64,000 nt of DNA. Origin: Fen-1039 sp050010635. Lineage in GTDB: Bacteria > Chloroflexota > Limnocylindria > Limnocylindrales > CSP1-4. Made by a program: the position numbers and the translations under genes. The notes under the pieces were generated by a model. It worked only from the letters and a program-made list of their open reading frames with translations, ran no database searches and was not told the DNA's origin. Of the stretch, positions 42,032 through 51,465 are shown one piece after another (the stretch's first letter is position 1; each line of letters starts with the position of its first letter). Location: positions 1-64,000 of the forward strand of contig JBEKKR010000003.1 of the NCBI GenBank assembly GCA_050010635.1, read 5' to 3'.

Positions 42032-43518
42032 CCGTCACGCGAGCGACCTCTCGGGTGGCGGCGACACCGAGGCGGGCTGGTGCGGACGGCCCGGCTCCCC
42101 TACCGATAGCGGCCACGCTGAAGGCGCTGGCAGGACGGGCCGGCGGGTCGCACGAAGACGACGCCCCGGGCCGGCTGATCAGCGCGACGTTCGTTCTGGG
42201 CTCGTCGCCGGCCCTCAACCCGGTGGACCTCTTCGCGGCCGCGCTGCGATCCGGTCAGCAGCCCTGCCTGTGGCTTCAACCCGTGGATGGGTTCGCGATG
42301 GTCGGGATCGGCCGAGCGTGGTCGATCGGGGCAGACGGTCCGGATCGCTTCGGGGCCGCCGCCGGGGCCTGGGAGCGTCTGCTTTCGTCCGCGCGCATCG
42401 GCGGCGACAAGACAGCCGGCCGCGCCGTCGGGCCCTTGCTGATCGGAGGGCTCGGCTTCGCCGGCGATGCCCCGGCCGACGCGGGGTGGACGCCTTTCGG
42501 TGCCGCGTCGATGGCCGTGCCCGAGTTGCTGCTTCTCGAGACGCGGGCCGGCCGCTGGCTCACCGCCTCGTTCGTCGACGAGCACGACGCCACGGATGAG
42601 CCCGATCGGCTGCAACGCATGTGGGCCGACCTGTTCAGCGGCGCGGCGACTCCGGCGGCCCCTGATCCGTCTCGCGACCATATCCCGCTCACGATCGTGG
42701 CCCAGCACCCCGACCGGCGCACCTGGGACCGGCTCGTCGATCGCTTCGCCGGCGCCGTCGGCCGAGGCCGGTTAGACAAGGTCGTGCTGGCCAGGCGCCT
42801 CGACCTGACCTCACCCGTCGAAATCGACGTCGTGTCGGCCGTACGGAGGCTCACGGCGGGCTCCCCAACCTCGACTACCTACGCCGTCGCGCGCGGCGGA
42901 GCCATCTTCCTCGGCGCTACGCCGGAGCGCCTGATTTCGACCCAGGGCAAGGCATTCCAGACTGTCGCGATCGCCGGATCGATCCGCCTCGGCGACGATG
43001 CGGCGGAGGAGGCGGCTCTGGCGGCCGAGCTTCTGGCCAGCGACAAGGATCGCGAGGAGCACGAGATCGTGGTCGAGATGCTTCGGACGATGCTCTCCCC
43101 GGTCGCATCGGAGATCCACGTGGCAATCTCGCCGGTCGTGGCGACCTTCGGGACCGTCCAGCACCTCGTTACGACGGTGACCGGACGTCTTCGGGATCGC
43201 GCCGGCATCCTGAGCCTGGCCGGTCTGCTCCACCCGACTCCGGCAGTAGGCGGCGAGCCCCGGGCCCTCGCGCTGGAGCTCATTGCCGAGCACGAGGGTT
43301 TCGAGCGCGGCTGGTACGCCGGACCGCTCGGCTGGGTCGGGGCAGACGGCGACGGCGAGTTCGTCGTGGCCCTGAGATGCGCGCTGGTGTCGGGTCGGAC
43401 GGCCGCCCTCTTCGCCGGCTGCGGCATCGTCGCCGACTCCGAGCCCGCCCGGGAGTGGGAAGAGTCGAAGAACAAGATGCAGGTCGTGGCTTCGGCCCTT
43501 GGGGAGTTGCAGTCATGA
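42028..43518 (+). CDS. menF: isochorismate synthase MenF
   Basis: 496 aa from GTG 42028. Converts chorismate to isochorismate, the first step of menaquinone synthesis. Chorismate-binding blocks are DKVVLARRLDLTS, FLGATPERLIS, ELLASDKDREEHEIVVEML, HLVTTVTGRL, LHPTPAVGGEPRA, GWYAGPLGWVGADGDGEFVV and FAGCGIVADSEPAREWEESK. The conserved Lys/Glu pair for isochorismate rather than anthranilate is present. The N-terminal ~60 residues are basic and Ala/Arg rich. Confidence 0.93.
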   Translation: MTVTRATSRVAATPRRAGADGPAPLPIAATLKALAGRAGGSHEDDAPGRLISATFVLGSSPALNPVDLFAAALRSGQQPCLWLQPVDGFAMVGIGRAWSIGADGPDRFGAAAGAWERLLSSARIGGDKTAGRAVGPLLIGGLGFAGDAPADAGWTPFGAASMAVPELLLLETRAGRWLTASFVDEHDATDEPDRLQRMWADLFSGAATPAAPDPSRDHIPLTIVAQHPDRRTWDRLVDRFAGAVGRGRLDKVVLARRLDLTSPVEIDVVSAVRRLTAGSPTSTTYAVARGGAIFLGATPERLISTQGKAFQTVAIAGSIRLGDDAAEEAALAAELLASDKDREEHEIVVEMLRTMLSPVASEIHVAISPVVATFGTVQHLVTTVTGRLRDRAGILSLAGLLHPTPAVGGEPRALALELIAEHEGFERGWYAGPLGWVGADGDGEFVVALRCALVSGRTAALFAGCGIVADSEPAREWEESKNKMQVVASALGELQS

Positions 43519-45371
43519 ACGACGTGCCACCGGCAGCCCCGCCGGCGGCGGCCTCATCGGAGCGCGTCGAGCCGTTGCGGGCCTTCGTCGACGAGCTGGT
43601 TCGGGCCGGCCTCCGCGATGCCGTCATATGCCCCGGCTCGCGCTCGACGCCGCTGGCGCTGGCGTTGCACGCCCACCCCGGCCTTCGATGCCGCGTTCTG
43701 CTCGACGAACGGGCGGCCGGGTTCTTCGCCCTGGGGCTGGCGAAGGCGAGCCGTCGACCGGTGGCGGTCCTCTGCACCTCTGGAACAGCCGCCCTCAACC
43801 TGGCCCCGGCCGGCGTCGAGGCCTTCTACGGGCGTGTCCCGCTCGTGGTCCTGACCGCCGACCGGCCCCCGGAACTGCGCGATCGCGGGGCCGCGCAGAC
43901 GATCGACCAGAGCCGGCTCTACGGAGCCCAGGTCAAGTGGTATGCCGATGTGCCGGTCCTCGATGACACCCCCGACCAGCGCGCCTATGTTCGGTCGCTC
44001 GCCGGCCGCGCCGCCGCCGAAGCGCTGGCAGCCCCGCTTGGACCCGTCCACCTGAACTTCGCCCTTCGTGAGCCGCTCATCCCGGCCGGGCCGCTCGGGC
44101 CGCTGCCGGACGATCCGCGCGACCGGGCGGTTCTGCCGGGCCCGGGCGCGCCGTTCGTCGACGCCTTGGCCGGCCGCTCGATGCTCTCTGCCGGGGAGCT
44201 TGCGCGACTGGCGGCCCGGATTGCCGCCACGGATCGAGGCCTCATCGTCGCCGGTCCCCAGGACGACCCGGAGTTCCCGGTCGCCGTGGCCCGCCTCGCC
44301 GTCGCCACCGGCTACCCGATCCTGGCCGATCCCCTGTCTCAGGTACGGGTCGGGCCGCACGACCGGTCGCACGTCGTGGCCAGAGGCGACCTTATGGTCC
44401 GGCCCGGCAAATGGATCGACGCCCATCAGCCGGAGATCGTTCTCCGGTTCGGCGCGATGCCGACGTCCAAGCCGATCCTGCAGATGCTCCAGGCCGTCCG
44501 GCCGGCACTGGTCGTCGTGGACGGCGGGGGCGGCTGGCGCGAACCGGCCCTGATGCCGGCGACCTTCGTCCACGCCGACGACGCCGCGTTCGCGGATGGC
44601 CTGGCCGAGGCCCTGGATCGAACCGGTGCCGGAAGGGCCGCCGCGCCCTCGTCACCCTGGGCTGCGGAATGGCTCGGGGCGGATGCGGCCGCCGGTGAGG
44701 CCCTGGCCGGCTGGCTTTCCGGTCCCGCGGTCGCGGCCGAACCGTTCGAACCGAGACCCTTCGCTGTCCTGGTGGAGCTGATCCCGGACGGTGGGATCCT
44801 GTGGGCCGGGAGTTCGATGCCCGTGCGCGACATGGATGCCTACCTGCCGGGCAGCCCGCGCGCCATCCGCTGTCTTGCCAACCGCGGCGCCAACGGAATC
44901 GATGGTGTCGTATCGAGCGCGCTCGGGGCCGCCGCGTCGGAGACCGGGCCGGTCGTCCTCGTCGTGGGCGACCTGTCGTTCCTCCACGACCTGAACGCCC
45001 TGGTTGCCGCGCGGCTGCACCATCTCTCCGCGACCATCGTCCTGATCAACAACGACGGCGCCGGCATCTTCTCGTTCCTGCCCCAGGCCTCCGCCGACGA
45101 TCCCGCGGTGGGGCTGCCGGATGCATACGAGGAGCTTTTCGGGACGCCGCACGGCGTGGACTTCGGGCCGATCGTCCGGGCGCTCGGCGGCGAGCACATG
45201 GCCGTGGGACCCGGCGATCTGCGCCGTGCCCTAGCCGACTCCATCGGAGCACCGGGCGTGCGCGTGCTCGAGATCAGGACGGAACGCGCCAGGAACGTGG
45301 CTCTCCACCGAGAGGCGGCTGCGGCGGTTTCGGCGACGCTGGACGCCATCGCGGCGGGATCACGGCCGTGA
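43515..45371 (+). CDS. menD: SEPHCHC synthase MenD
   Basis: 618 aa ThDP enzyme that adds the succinyl semialdehyde from 2-oxoglutarate to isochorismate. The N-terminal block has VICPGSRSTPLALAL, VLLDERAAGFFALGLAK (catalytic Glu) and TSGTAALNLAPAG. The ThDP site reads VVGDLSFLHDLNALV and INNDGAGIFSFLPQ. The ATG overlaps the menF stop (ATGA). Length is normal for the family. Confidence 0.95.
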   Translation: MNDVPPAAPPAAASSERVEPLRAFVDELVRAGLRDAVICPGSRSTPLALALHAHPGLRCRVLLDERAAGFFALGLAKASRRPVAVLCTSGTAALNLAPAGVEAFYGRVPLVVLTADRPPELRDRGAAQTIDQSRLYGAQVKWYADVPVLDDTPDQRAYVRSLAGRAAAEALAAPLGPVHLNFALREPLIPAGPLGPLPDDPRDRAVLPGPGAPFVDALAGRSMLSAGELARLAARIAATDRGLIVAGPQDDPEFPVAVARLAVATGYPILADPLSQVRVGPHDRSHVVARGDLMVRPGKWIDAHQPEIVLRFGAMPTSKPILQMLQAVRPALVVVDGGGGWREPALMPATFVHADDAAFADGLAEALDRTGAGRAAAPSSPWAAEWLGADAAAGEALAGWLSGPAVAAEPFEPRPFAVLVELIPDGGILWAGSSMPVRDMDAYLPGSPRAIRCLANRGANGIDGVVSSALGAAASETGPVVLVVGDLSFLHDLNALVAARLHHLSATIVLINNDGAGIFSFLPQASADDPAVGLPDAYEELFGTPHGVDFGPIVRALGGEHMAVGPGDLRRALADSIGAPGVRVLEIRTERARNVALHREAAAAVSATLDAIAAGSRP

Positions 45372-46216
45372 GCCGGCTCCTCGTCGACGGCGTCCGCTAC
45401 GAGGTCAGGGCCGGCGGATACGGCCCGCCTCTCGTGCTCCTGCATGGCTTCACCGGCCGTGGCGCCAGCTGGGGGCCGCACCTGCCGGCCATGCGGCGTG
45501 TGGCGACGACGGTCCAGGTCGATCTCCTCGGCCACGGCAGGTCCGACGCTCCGGCCGACCCGGCCCGCCATGAAGTCGAACGGCAGGCAGCCGATATCGC
45601 CGAGATCGTTCGACGCGTAGCAGGTGGGCGCGCCGACGTCCTCGGCTATTCGTTCGGAGCCCGCATCGCGCTCGCGCTCGCCATCGCTGAACCGGGTGCC
45701 GTCCGCCGGCTCGTCCTGGAGAGTCCGTCGGCCGGCTTCGCGGATGTGGCAGAGCGGGAAACGCGCCGCCTCACCGATGAAGCGCTCGCCACCATGATCG
45801 AGCGGGAAGGCATTGCCTCGTTCATCGCCTACTGGGAGAGCCTGCCGCTCTTCAGCACGCATGCGGCACTGACCGAGCCACGCCGGCGGCGACTTCACGC
45901 CGAACGGCTTCGCAACCATATCGATGGCCTGGCGGGAAGCCTGCGAGGGGCCGGACAGGGCGCCATGACGCCGCTCCACGGCCGCCTTGCCTCGGTCACC
46001 GCCCCTACGCTCGTGATATGCGGCGCGCTGGATCCCGGTCGGGCTCGGGCGGAGTCCGTCGCGGCTCGCATTCCGGGTGCCAGGCTGGAGACAATCGACG
46101 GCGCCGGCCACACGCCTCACCTGGAGGCGCCGGTCCGGTTCCGGGAGATCGTCCTGCCCTTCATCACGGCGCCGGAGGCGTCGGTCCCAATTCCAGTACC
46201 GGAGGAGGTCGCCTGA
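45368..46216 (+). CDS. menH: SHCHC synthase-like alpha/beta hydrolase MenH
   Basis: 282 aa from GTG 45368, overlapping the menD stop. Eliminates pyruvate from SEPHCHC. It has LVLLHGFTGRGASWGPHL (oxyanion region), the nucleophile elbow DVLGYSFGARIALALA, and the His in IDGAGHTPHLEAPVRF. The GYSFGGR-like elbow is typical of MenH. Ends directly at menB. Confidence 0.9.
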   Translation: MSRLLVDGVRYEVRAGGYGPPLVLLHGFTGRGASWGPHLPAMRRVATTVQVDLLGHGRSDAPADPARHEVERQAADIAEIVRRVAGGRADVLGYSFGARIALALAIAEPGAVRRLVLESPSAGFADVAERETRRLTDEALATMIEREGIASFIAYWESLPLFSTHAALTEPRRRRLHAERLRNHIDGLAGSLRGAGQGAMTPLHGRLASVTAPTLVICGALDPGRARAESVAARIPGARLETIDGAGHTPHLEAPVRFREIVLPFITAPEASVPIPVPEEVA

Positions 46217-47041
46217 ATGGCCGGCATCACCTGGACGCGAGTCGTCGAGTACAGCGACATTCTCTACGAGCATTCGGGCACCGGGATCGCCCGGGTGACG
46301 ATCAACCGGCCGCGGGTTCGCAATGCATTCCGGCCCGAGACGGTGCAGCAGCTGATCGACGCCTTCTACCGAATCCGCGACGACGCCACGATCGGCTGCG
46401 TTCTCTTGACCGGGGCCGGTGACAAAGCCTTCTGCGCGGGCGGCGACCAGAACGTCCGCGGTCATGGTGGCTATGTCGGCGGGGACGGGATCGCCCGCCT
46501 GAACGTCCTTGACCTCCAGCGCCAGATCCGGTCGCTGCCGATACCCGTGATTGCCCTTGTAAACGGTTACGCGATCGGCGGCGGGCACGTGCTGCACGTG
46601 GTCTGCGACCTGACCATCGCCAGCGACAACGCCGTGTTCGGCCAGGTCGGGCCGAAGGTCGGCAGCTTCGACGCCGGGTTCGGCGTCGGCCTCCTCGCGC
46701 GCCTGGTCGGCGACAAGAAGGCCCGCGAGATCTGGTTCCTGTGCCGCCAGTACACCGCCGAGGAGGCGCTGGCGATAGGCCTCGTCAACAAGGTCGTGCC
46801 GCTGGCCGATCTGCAGGCCGAAGGGGTGGCCTGGGCGGACGAGATCCTGGCCATGAGCCCAACGGCCATCCGCTTCCTCAAGGCATCGTTCCTCGCCGCC
46901 ACCGACGGCCTGGCCGGTCTGCAGGAGATGGCGGGCAACGCGACGGGCCTCTACTACACCACCGACGAAGCGCGCGAGGGTTCGAGGGCATTCCTCGAGA
47001 AGCGCAAGCCCGACTTCTCCCGCTTTCCGCGACGTCCATGA
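46217..47041 (+). CDS. menB: 1,4-dihydroxy-2-naphthoyl-CoA synthase MenB
   Basis: 274 aa crotonase. Cyclises o-succinylbenzoyl-CoA. It has AFCAGGDQNVRGHGGYVG, GYAIGGGHVLHVVCDLTIAS, and the family-specific PKVGSFDAGFGVGLLARLVG; C-terminal YYTTDEAREGSRAFLEKRKP. The ATG begins the base after the menH stop, the tightest spacing in the operon. Confidence 0.96.
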   Translation: MAGITWTRVVEYSDILYEHSGTGIARVTINRPRVRNAFRPETVQQLIDAFYRIRDDATIGCVLLTGAGDKAFCAGGDQNVRGHGGYVGGDGIARLNVLDLQRQIRSLPIPVIALVNGYAIGGGHVLHVVCDLTIASDNAVFGQVGPKVGSFDAGFGVGLLARLVGDKKAREIWFLCRQYTAEEALAIGLVNKVVPLADLQAEGVAWADEILAMSPTAIRFLKASFLAATDGLAGLQEMAGNATGLYYTTDEAREGSRAFLEKRKPDFSRFPRRP

Positions 47042-47958
47042 GCGCTGCCCCAGCCCCGGGCTTTCGCACGTGGATCCTCGCCATCAGGCCTGCCACGCTG
47101 CCGGCGTCCGTCAGCGGGGTCATCGTCGGGATCGGGGCGGCCCTGGCGAGCGGCGCCGCCTTCCGGCCCGACACGGCCTTGGGCTGCATGGCCGTGGCAT
47201 TGCTGCTCCAGATGGCGGCCAACCTGGCCAACGATCTTTCCGACTTCCATCGAGGCGCCGACAACGCGGACCGCCTTGGGCCGACGCGGGTTGCGGCTTC
47301 GGGGCTCGTGTCGGTCCCGCAGCTCGAAGTTGCCATCGCGGCGGTCCTGGCGACCTCGGGCATCGTCGGGATATGGCTGGCCTTCCTGGGTGGGCCGGCC
47401 ATCCTGGTTCTCGGCGCGGCGGCCATCCTCGCTCTGCTCGGCTATACCGGCGGCCCGTTCCCGTATGGATATCGGGGGCTGGGCGAGGTCTTCGTCTTCA
47501 TCTTCTTCGGCCAGGCCGCGGTCGTCGGCACTGCGGTTCTTCAGTCCGGTCGGGTGGAGACCCTCTATGTGGTCGGCGGCGTTCCGGTCGGCGCGCTCAC
47601 TATGGGGATCCTCGTGGTCAACAACCTCCGCGACACGACCACCGATCGGGCGGCCGGGAAACGGACGCTGGCCGTGACATTCGGCGAGGGCTTTGCCCGG
47701 TCCGAGTACGTTGCCTGCCTCGTCGCCGCCTGGATAGTGCCCGCCGGGCTTCTGGTCGGGCGCCTGGCCGGCGCCTCGGTTGCATCCGGGGCTGCGGTCC
47801 TGCTGCCCTTCGTGGCGCTGCCCATGGCCGTCCCGCTACTGCGCATCGTCTACGCCGAAGGCGACCCGCAGCGGCTGAATCCGGTGCTGCGAGGCACGGC
47901 TCGGCTGACGCTCGTCTTCGCTCTCCTGTTCGCCGCCGGCCTGGCGCTGGGCCGCTAG
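47038..47958 (+). CDS. menA: 1,4-dihydroxy-2-naphthoate polyprenyltransferase MenA
   Basis: 306 aa UbiA-type integral membrane prenyltransferase with about nine TM helices. The first Asp-rich motif is NLANDLSDFHRGADNADRLG (residues ~62-80), the second NNLRDTTTDRAAGKRTLAV. It attaches the polyprenyl tail to DHNA at the membrane. ATG overlaps the menB stop. Confidence 0.95.
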   Translation: MSAAPAPGFRTWILAIRPATLPASVSGVIVGIGAALASGAAFRPDTALGCMAVALLLQMAANLANDLSDFHRGADNADRLGPTRVAASGLVSVPQLEVAIAAVLATSGIVGIWLAFLGGPAILVLGAAAILALLGYTGGPFPYGYRGLGEVFVFIFFGQAAVVGTAVLQSGRVETLYVVGGVPVGALTMGILVVNNLRDTTTDRAAGKRTLAVTFGEGFARSEYVACLVAAWIVPAGLLVGRLAGASVASGAAVLLPFVALPMAVPLLRIVYAEGDPQRLNPVLRGTARLTLVFALLFAAGLALGR

Positions 47959-47962
47959 GGTC

Positions 47963-49066
47963 ATGCTCAGCGCCCTGCCGCCGCTCGACCGGGCCGAGGC
48001 GTACTACGTCCGCGTGCCGTTCAGACGGCCGTTCGAAACGGCCGACGGGGTCTTCGCCACCCGCAATTCGTGGATCCTGCGGCTGCGCGACTTCGAAGGG
48101 CGGGACGGCTTCGGTGAGATCGCCCTTCATCCGGCGGCCCCGGGCTCGGAAGAGGACCGCCTCGCCGCCGCGGTCCGGGAGGCAGTGGCGCAACTCGGTG
48201 CCGGCCGGCTTCCGGGCACGGTGCTCGAAGGGGCGGCCGGCCTCGAGGACCGAGCGCTCCTGGCCGGGCTGGACGAGGCCCTTGGGGCGCTGGAACGAGC
48301 ACGTCTTGCCGGCCGTACCGGCGTCGGGACCCCGGTCTCGGTCTCCGTGAACGCGACGCTGGATGCCTCCGCAGCGGCCGAGGCGGCCGAATCCGCGCAT
48401 CGGTCTGTGGCCGAAGGGTTCACTTGCCTCAAGCTCAAGGTCGGCCCGGAGAGCACGGCCGCCCTGGTGGACCGCGTCGCCGCGATCAGGCGTGCCGTTC
48501 CCACGTCGGTTCGGCTCCGCCTCGACGCCAACTGTAGCTGGACGCACTCGATGGCCGTCGAGCGGCTCGACGCCCTGGCACCCTACGACATCGAGTACGT
48601 CGAGCAGCCGCTCGCGGCGGGTGACCTTGAAGGCCACGCGGACCTTCGGCGGGAATGCAGCGTCCCGATCGCGCTCGACGAGTCGGTGGACTCCGACGAA
48701 GCCGCGGCCGCTGCCCTGGCCGCCGGCGCCGCGGACGTGCTCGTGATCAAGCCGGCCCGGGTCGGGGGACCCGGCGTCGTCCGCGAGATCGCCGCGCGAG
48801 CCGCGGCCGCCGGGGTGCCGGTCGTCGTGAGCACGTTCTTCGAGACCGGCATCGGGACAGACGCGGCGGTCCGAGCGGCCGCCGAGCTGCCGGTCGTCGG
48901 CGGGGCGCGTGCCCACGGCCTTGCAACCGCCGGCATGCTCGAGCACGACCTGCTCCAGGTCTCGGCCTCGGTCGCCGGGGGCCGGATCTTCCTGCCTCCG
49001 GAGCTGGCCGTGGATGATGGGGCGCTGGAGCGCTACACCGTCGAGAGGATCGGTTCCGGCCGATGA
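47963..49066 (+). CDS. menC: o-succinylbenzoate synthase MenC
   Basis: 367 aa enolase-superfamily enzyme that dehydrates SHCHC. Catalytic Lys pair in FTCLKLKVGPE, metal ligands in RLDANCSW, YVEQPL and ALDESV, the second Lys in VLVIKPARVGG. The N-terminal capping domain begins AYYVRVPFRRPFETADGVFA. It starts four bases after menA and its stop overlaps the menE ATG. Confidence 0.93.
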   Translation: MLSALPPLDRAEAYYVRVPFRRPFETADGVFATRNSWILRLRDFEGRDGFGEIALHPAAPGSEEDRLAAAVREAVAQLGAGRLPGTVLEGAAGLEDRALLAGLDEALGALERARLAGRTGVGTPVSVSVNATLDASAAAEAAESAHRSVAEGFTCLKLKVGPESTAALVDRVAAIRRAVPTSVRLRLDANCSWTHSMAVERLDALAPYDIEYVEQPLAAGDLEGHADLRRECSVPIALDESVDSDEAAAAALAAGAADVLVIKPARVGGPGVVREIAARAAAAGVPVVVSTFFETGIGTDAAVRAAAELPVVGGARAHGLATAGMLEHDLLQVSASVAGGRIFLPPELAVDDGALERYTVERIGSGR

Positions 49067-51465
49067 GTCGAAAAAGCCCGGACGGCCGGTCCGCTCCCCT
49101 GCTCGCCGCGACTGCGCGCCTCAATGCGGAGCTCGGCCCGGAGAACCCTGCCGTAGTCGACGGTCCGGTCTCATGGACCTGGCGCGAGCTCGACGCGAAG
49201 GCGGACGTCGTCGCCGCCGGGCTGCTCGTGGCCGGCCTTTCGCCCGGCGATCGAGTCGCCCTCCTTGCCCGAGCGAGCACCGGGGCCGTGGCCTTCCTGC
49301 ACGGGGCCGCCAGAGCGCATGTCGTGGTCGTAACCCTCAACGACCGGCTGGCCCCGCGGGAGCTTTCGGCGATCCTCACCGACCTGCAGGTCTCCCGCCT
49401 CGTCGCCGACACCGGTTCTGCCGGCCTGGCGCGCCAACTCGCACCGTCCGTGCTGACTCTGGACGAACTCCTGGCAGGCGCGACCGCGCCTTCGCCGCCG
49501 CCGACCCTGGACGCAGCCGAACATGCCGCCGTGATAGTCGCGACATCGGGGACCACGGGCACGCCCAAGGGTGCCGTCCTGACCCACGGGGCGCTGGCGG
49601 CCAGCGCGGCAGCGTGGAACGAATTCCTCCCACCCGCGACCGGCTGGCTGGCGTCGTTGTCGACCGCGCACGTCGGCGGTTTGGGCGTCATCTGGCGAGC
49701 CGCCCTGTCCGGTCGGCCGGTCGTGGTTCCCGCCGGCAGCGACACGGCCTCGCTGCTGGGCGCGGTCTCCGACCCGCGGGTCAGTCACGTCTCTCTCGTG
49801 GCGGCGCAACTCGCCCGGATCCTCAACGCGACCGGCACTGCGCCCGCGCCATCGAACCTTCGAGCCGTGCTGCTCGGAGGCGGCCCGATACCTTCCGGCA
49901 TTGTCACGAGGGCGCTGGCTCTCCGCTGGCCCGTTGTCCCGACGTACGGCATGACCGAAACCGCTTCGGGCGTGACGGCCCTTGCGACCGCGGAGGCGGC
50001 GGGACATCCCGACTCTGCCGGACGGGCGCTGCCGGGGGTGGAGTTGCGCGTGACCCGGCCGGGCAGCGACGGCATCGGGGAGATCGAAGTCCGCGGCCCG
50101 AGCGTCTTCAGCGGGTACGTTGGCGCCGGGCCCGAATCGGCCGATGCCTTCACGTCCGACGGCTGGTATCGGACCGGCGACATGGGGCGGATCGACGGCG
50201 AGGGCTACCTGACCGTCGCGGATCGGCGGCTGGATCTGATCGTCTCCGGCGGTGAGAACGTCTACCCGGCCGAAGTCGAGGCCGTTCTGGCGAGCCACCC
50301 CGCCGTTGCCGACGCAGGTGTGACAGGCCGCGCGGACTCCCGATGGGCCGCTGTCCCGGTGGCCGCTATCGCGCTCCGCCCGGGCGCGAGCGCCGCCGAC
50401 GAGGATCTCCGAGCCTACTGCCACGCACGTTTGGCGGCCTTCAAGGTGCCGGTGGCCTTCCTCCGCCTGCCGGTGCTGCCCCGGACCAGCGCGGGCAAGC
50501 TGCAGCGAGTAGCGCTGCGCGACCTCATCGATGCCGCGGCGTCTGCTGCTGTCGCCCAAGAGTCGAGCCCGCTTCCGCCGTCGCCCGAGCCGCCGGTTCG
50601 CCGGCCGGACCAGGCGGTCCGGCACGTCGCCCGCCCCGATGGCACCCGAATCGCCTATCGTCGGTTCGACGCGACGACGCCGGACGCGGCCCTTCCGGCC
50701 GCCCCGCGGCGTCCCGAATTCGACGCGATCCTGCTGCTGCACGCCACTCTCTCGAACGGCCGCCAGCTCGAGCCCCTCGCCCGACTGCTCGCCGAGGAGG
50801 CCCCGATCCTTGTGCCCGATCGGCGCGGCAGCGGCGCCAGAAGCCTGGTCCGGCCGGGTCCTGTCCCGCTGGACGAGCAGGTAGCCGACGCGCTGGCTCT
50901 TCTCGATGCGGAGGGCGTGGAGCGCGCGGCCGTTGTCGGGCACAGCTTCGGAGGCCTGCTGGCGCTGGCGATCGCTGCCGCCGCCCCACAGCGCGTAGCG
51001 GATGTCGTCGCCTACGAACCCCCTATCGTGCAGGCTCTCGGCGCCGGCGAGCTGGGCGAGATGGCCGGTCTCGGGCCTCGCGTTGCCGCGGCGTACGAGG
51101 CGGGCGGCGCCCCGGCGGCTGCCGAAGTCTTCCTCCGAGCCATCGGATCGTCGGCCATGCTCGACGCCCTTCCGGCCGCCCAGCGGTCGGCGCTCCTGGC
51201 TCGGGGCGACAGCGTCATCGCCGATCTCGGGTTCCTGGATCGAGCCGCCTTCGACGCGAGCAAGATCGTTTGCCCCGTGACGATCGTGACCGGCGGAGCC
51301 AGCGAGCCCTTCTACGTCGCGATCGCCGCGGCGCTGACGAGGGCGATCGCGACGGCGGGGCACCAGGAGATGCCGGGCGCCCGCCACGACGCCCCGATCA
51401 CTCAGCCGGCCCGGTTCGCCGAGATCGTCCGGATCGCGCTGGCGAGGTCCAGGCAGCCCTCGTAG
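49063..51465 (+). CDS. menE: o-succinylbenzoate-CoA ligase MenE fused to an alpha/beta hydrolase
   Basis: 800 aa. Residues 1 to ~490 are an adenylate-forming ligase: VIVATSGTTGTPKGAVLTHG, TYGMTETASGVTAL, YRTGDMGRIDGEGYLTVADR and PRTSAGKLQR (catalytic Lys). A Pro-rich linker (~500-520) leads to an alpha/beta hydrolase (~525-800) with a nucleophile elbow AVVGHSFGGLLALA and a C-terminal His in ARHDAPITQPARF. Ordinary MenE has ~490 residues and no such domain. No separate DHNA-CoA thioesterase is in the operon, so the fused hydrolase may fill that step. The 3' end overlaps hisA, on the other strand, by 64 bases. Confidence 0.88.
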   Translation: MSRKSPDGRSAPLLAATARLNAELGPENPAVVDGPVSWTWRELDAKADVVAAGLLVAGLSPGDRVALLARASTGAVAFLHGAARAHVVVVTLNDRLAPRELSAILTDLQVSRLVADTGSAGLARQLAPSVLTLDELLAGATAPSPPPTLDAAEHAAVIVATSGTTGTPKGAVLTHGALAASAAAWNEFLPPATGWLASLSTAHVGGLGVIWRAALSGRPVVVPAGSDTASLLGAVSDPRVSHVSLVAAQLARILNATGTAPAPSNLRAVLLGGGPIPSGIVTRALALRWPVVPTYGMTETASGVTALATAEAAGHPDSAGRALPGVELRVTRPGSDGIGEIEVRGPSVFSGYVGAGPESADAFTSDGWYRTGDMGRIDGEGYLTVADRRLDLIVSGGENVYPAEVEAVLASHPAVADAGVTGRADSRWAAVPVAAIALRPGASAADEDLRAYCHARLAAFKVPVAFLRLPVLPRTSAGKLQRVALRDLIDAAASAAVAQESSPLPPSPEPPVRRPDQAVRHVARPDGTRIAYRRFDATTPDAALPAAPRRPEFDAILLLHATLSNGRQLEPLARLLAEEAPILVPDRRGSGARSLVRPGPVPLDEQVADALALLDAEGVERAAVVGHSFGGLLALAIAAAAPQRVADVVAYEPPIVQALGAGELGEMAGLGPRVAAAYEAGGAPAAAEVFLRAIGSSAMLDALPAAQRSALLARGDSVIADLGFLDRAAFDASKIVCPVTIVTGGASEPFYVAIAAALTRAIATAGHQEMPGARHDAPITQPARFAEIVRIALARSRQPS

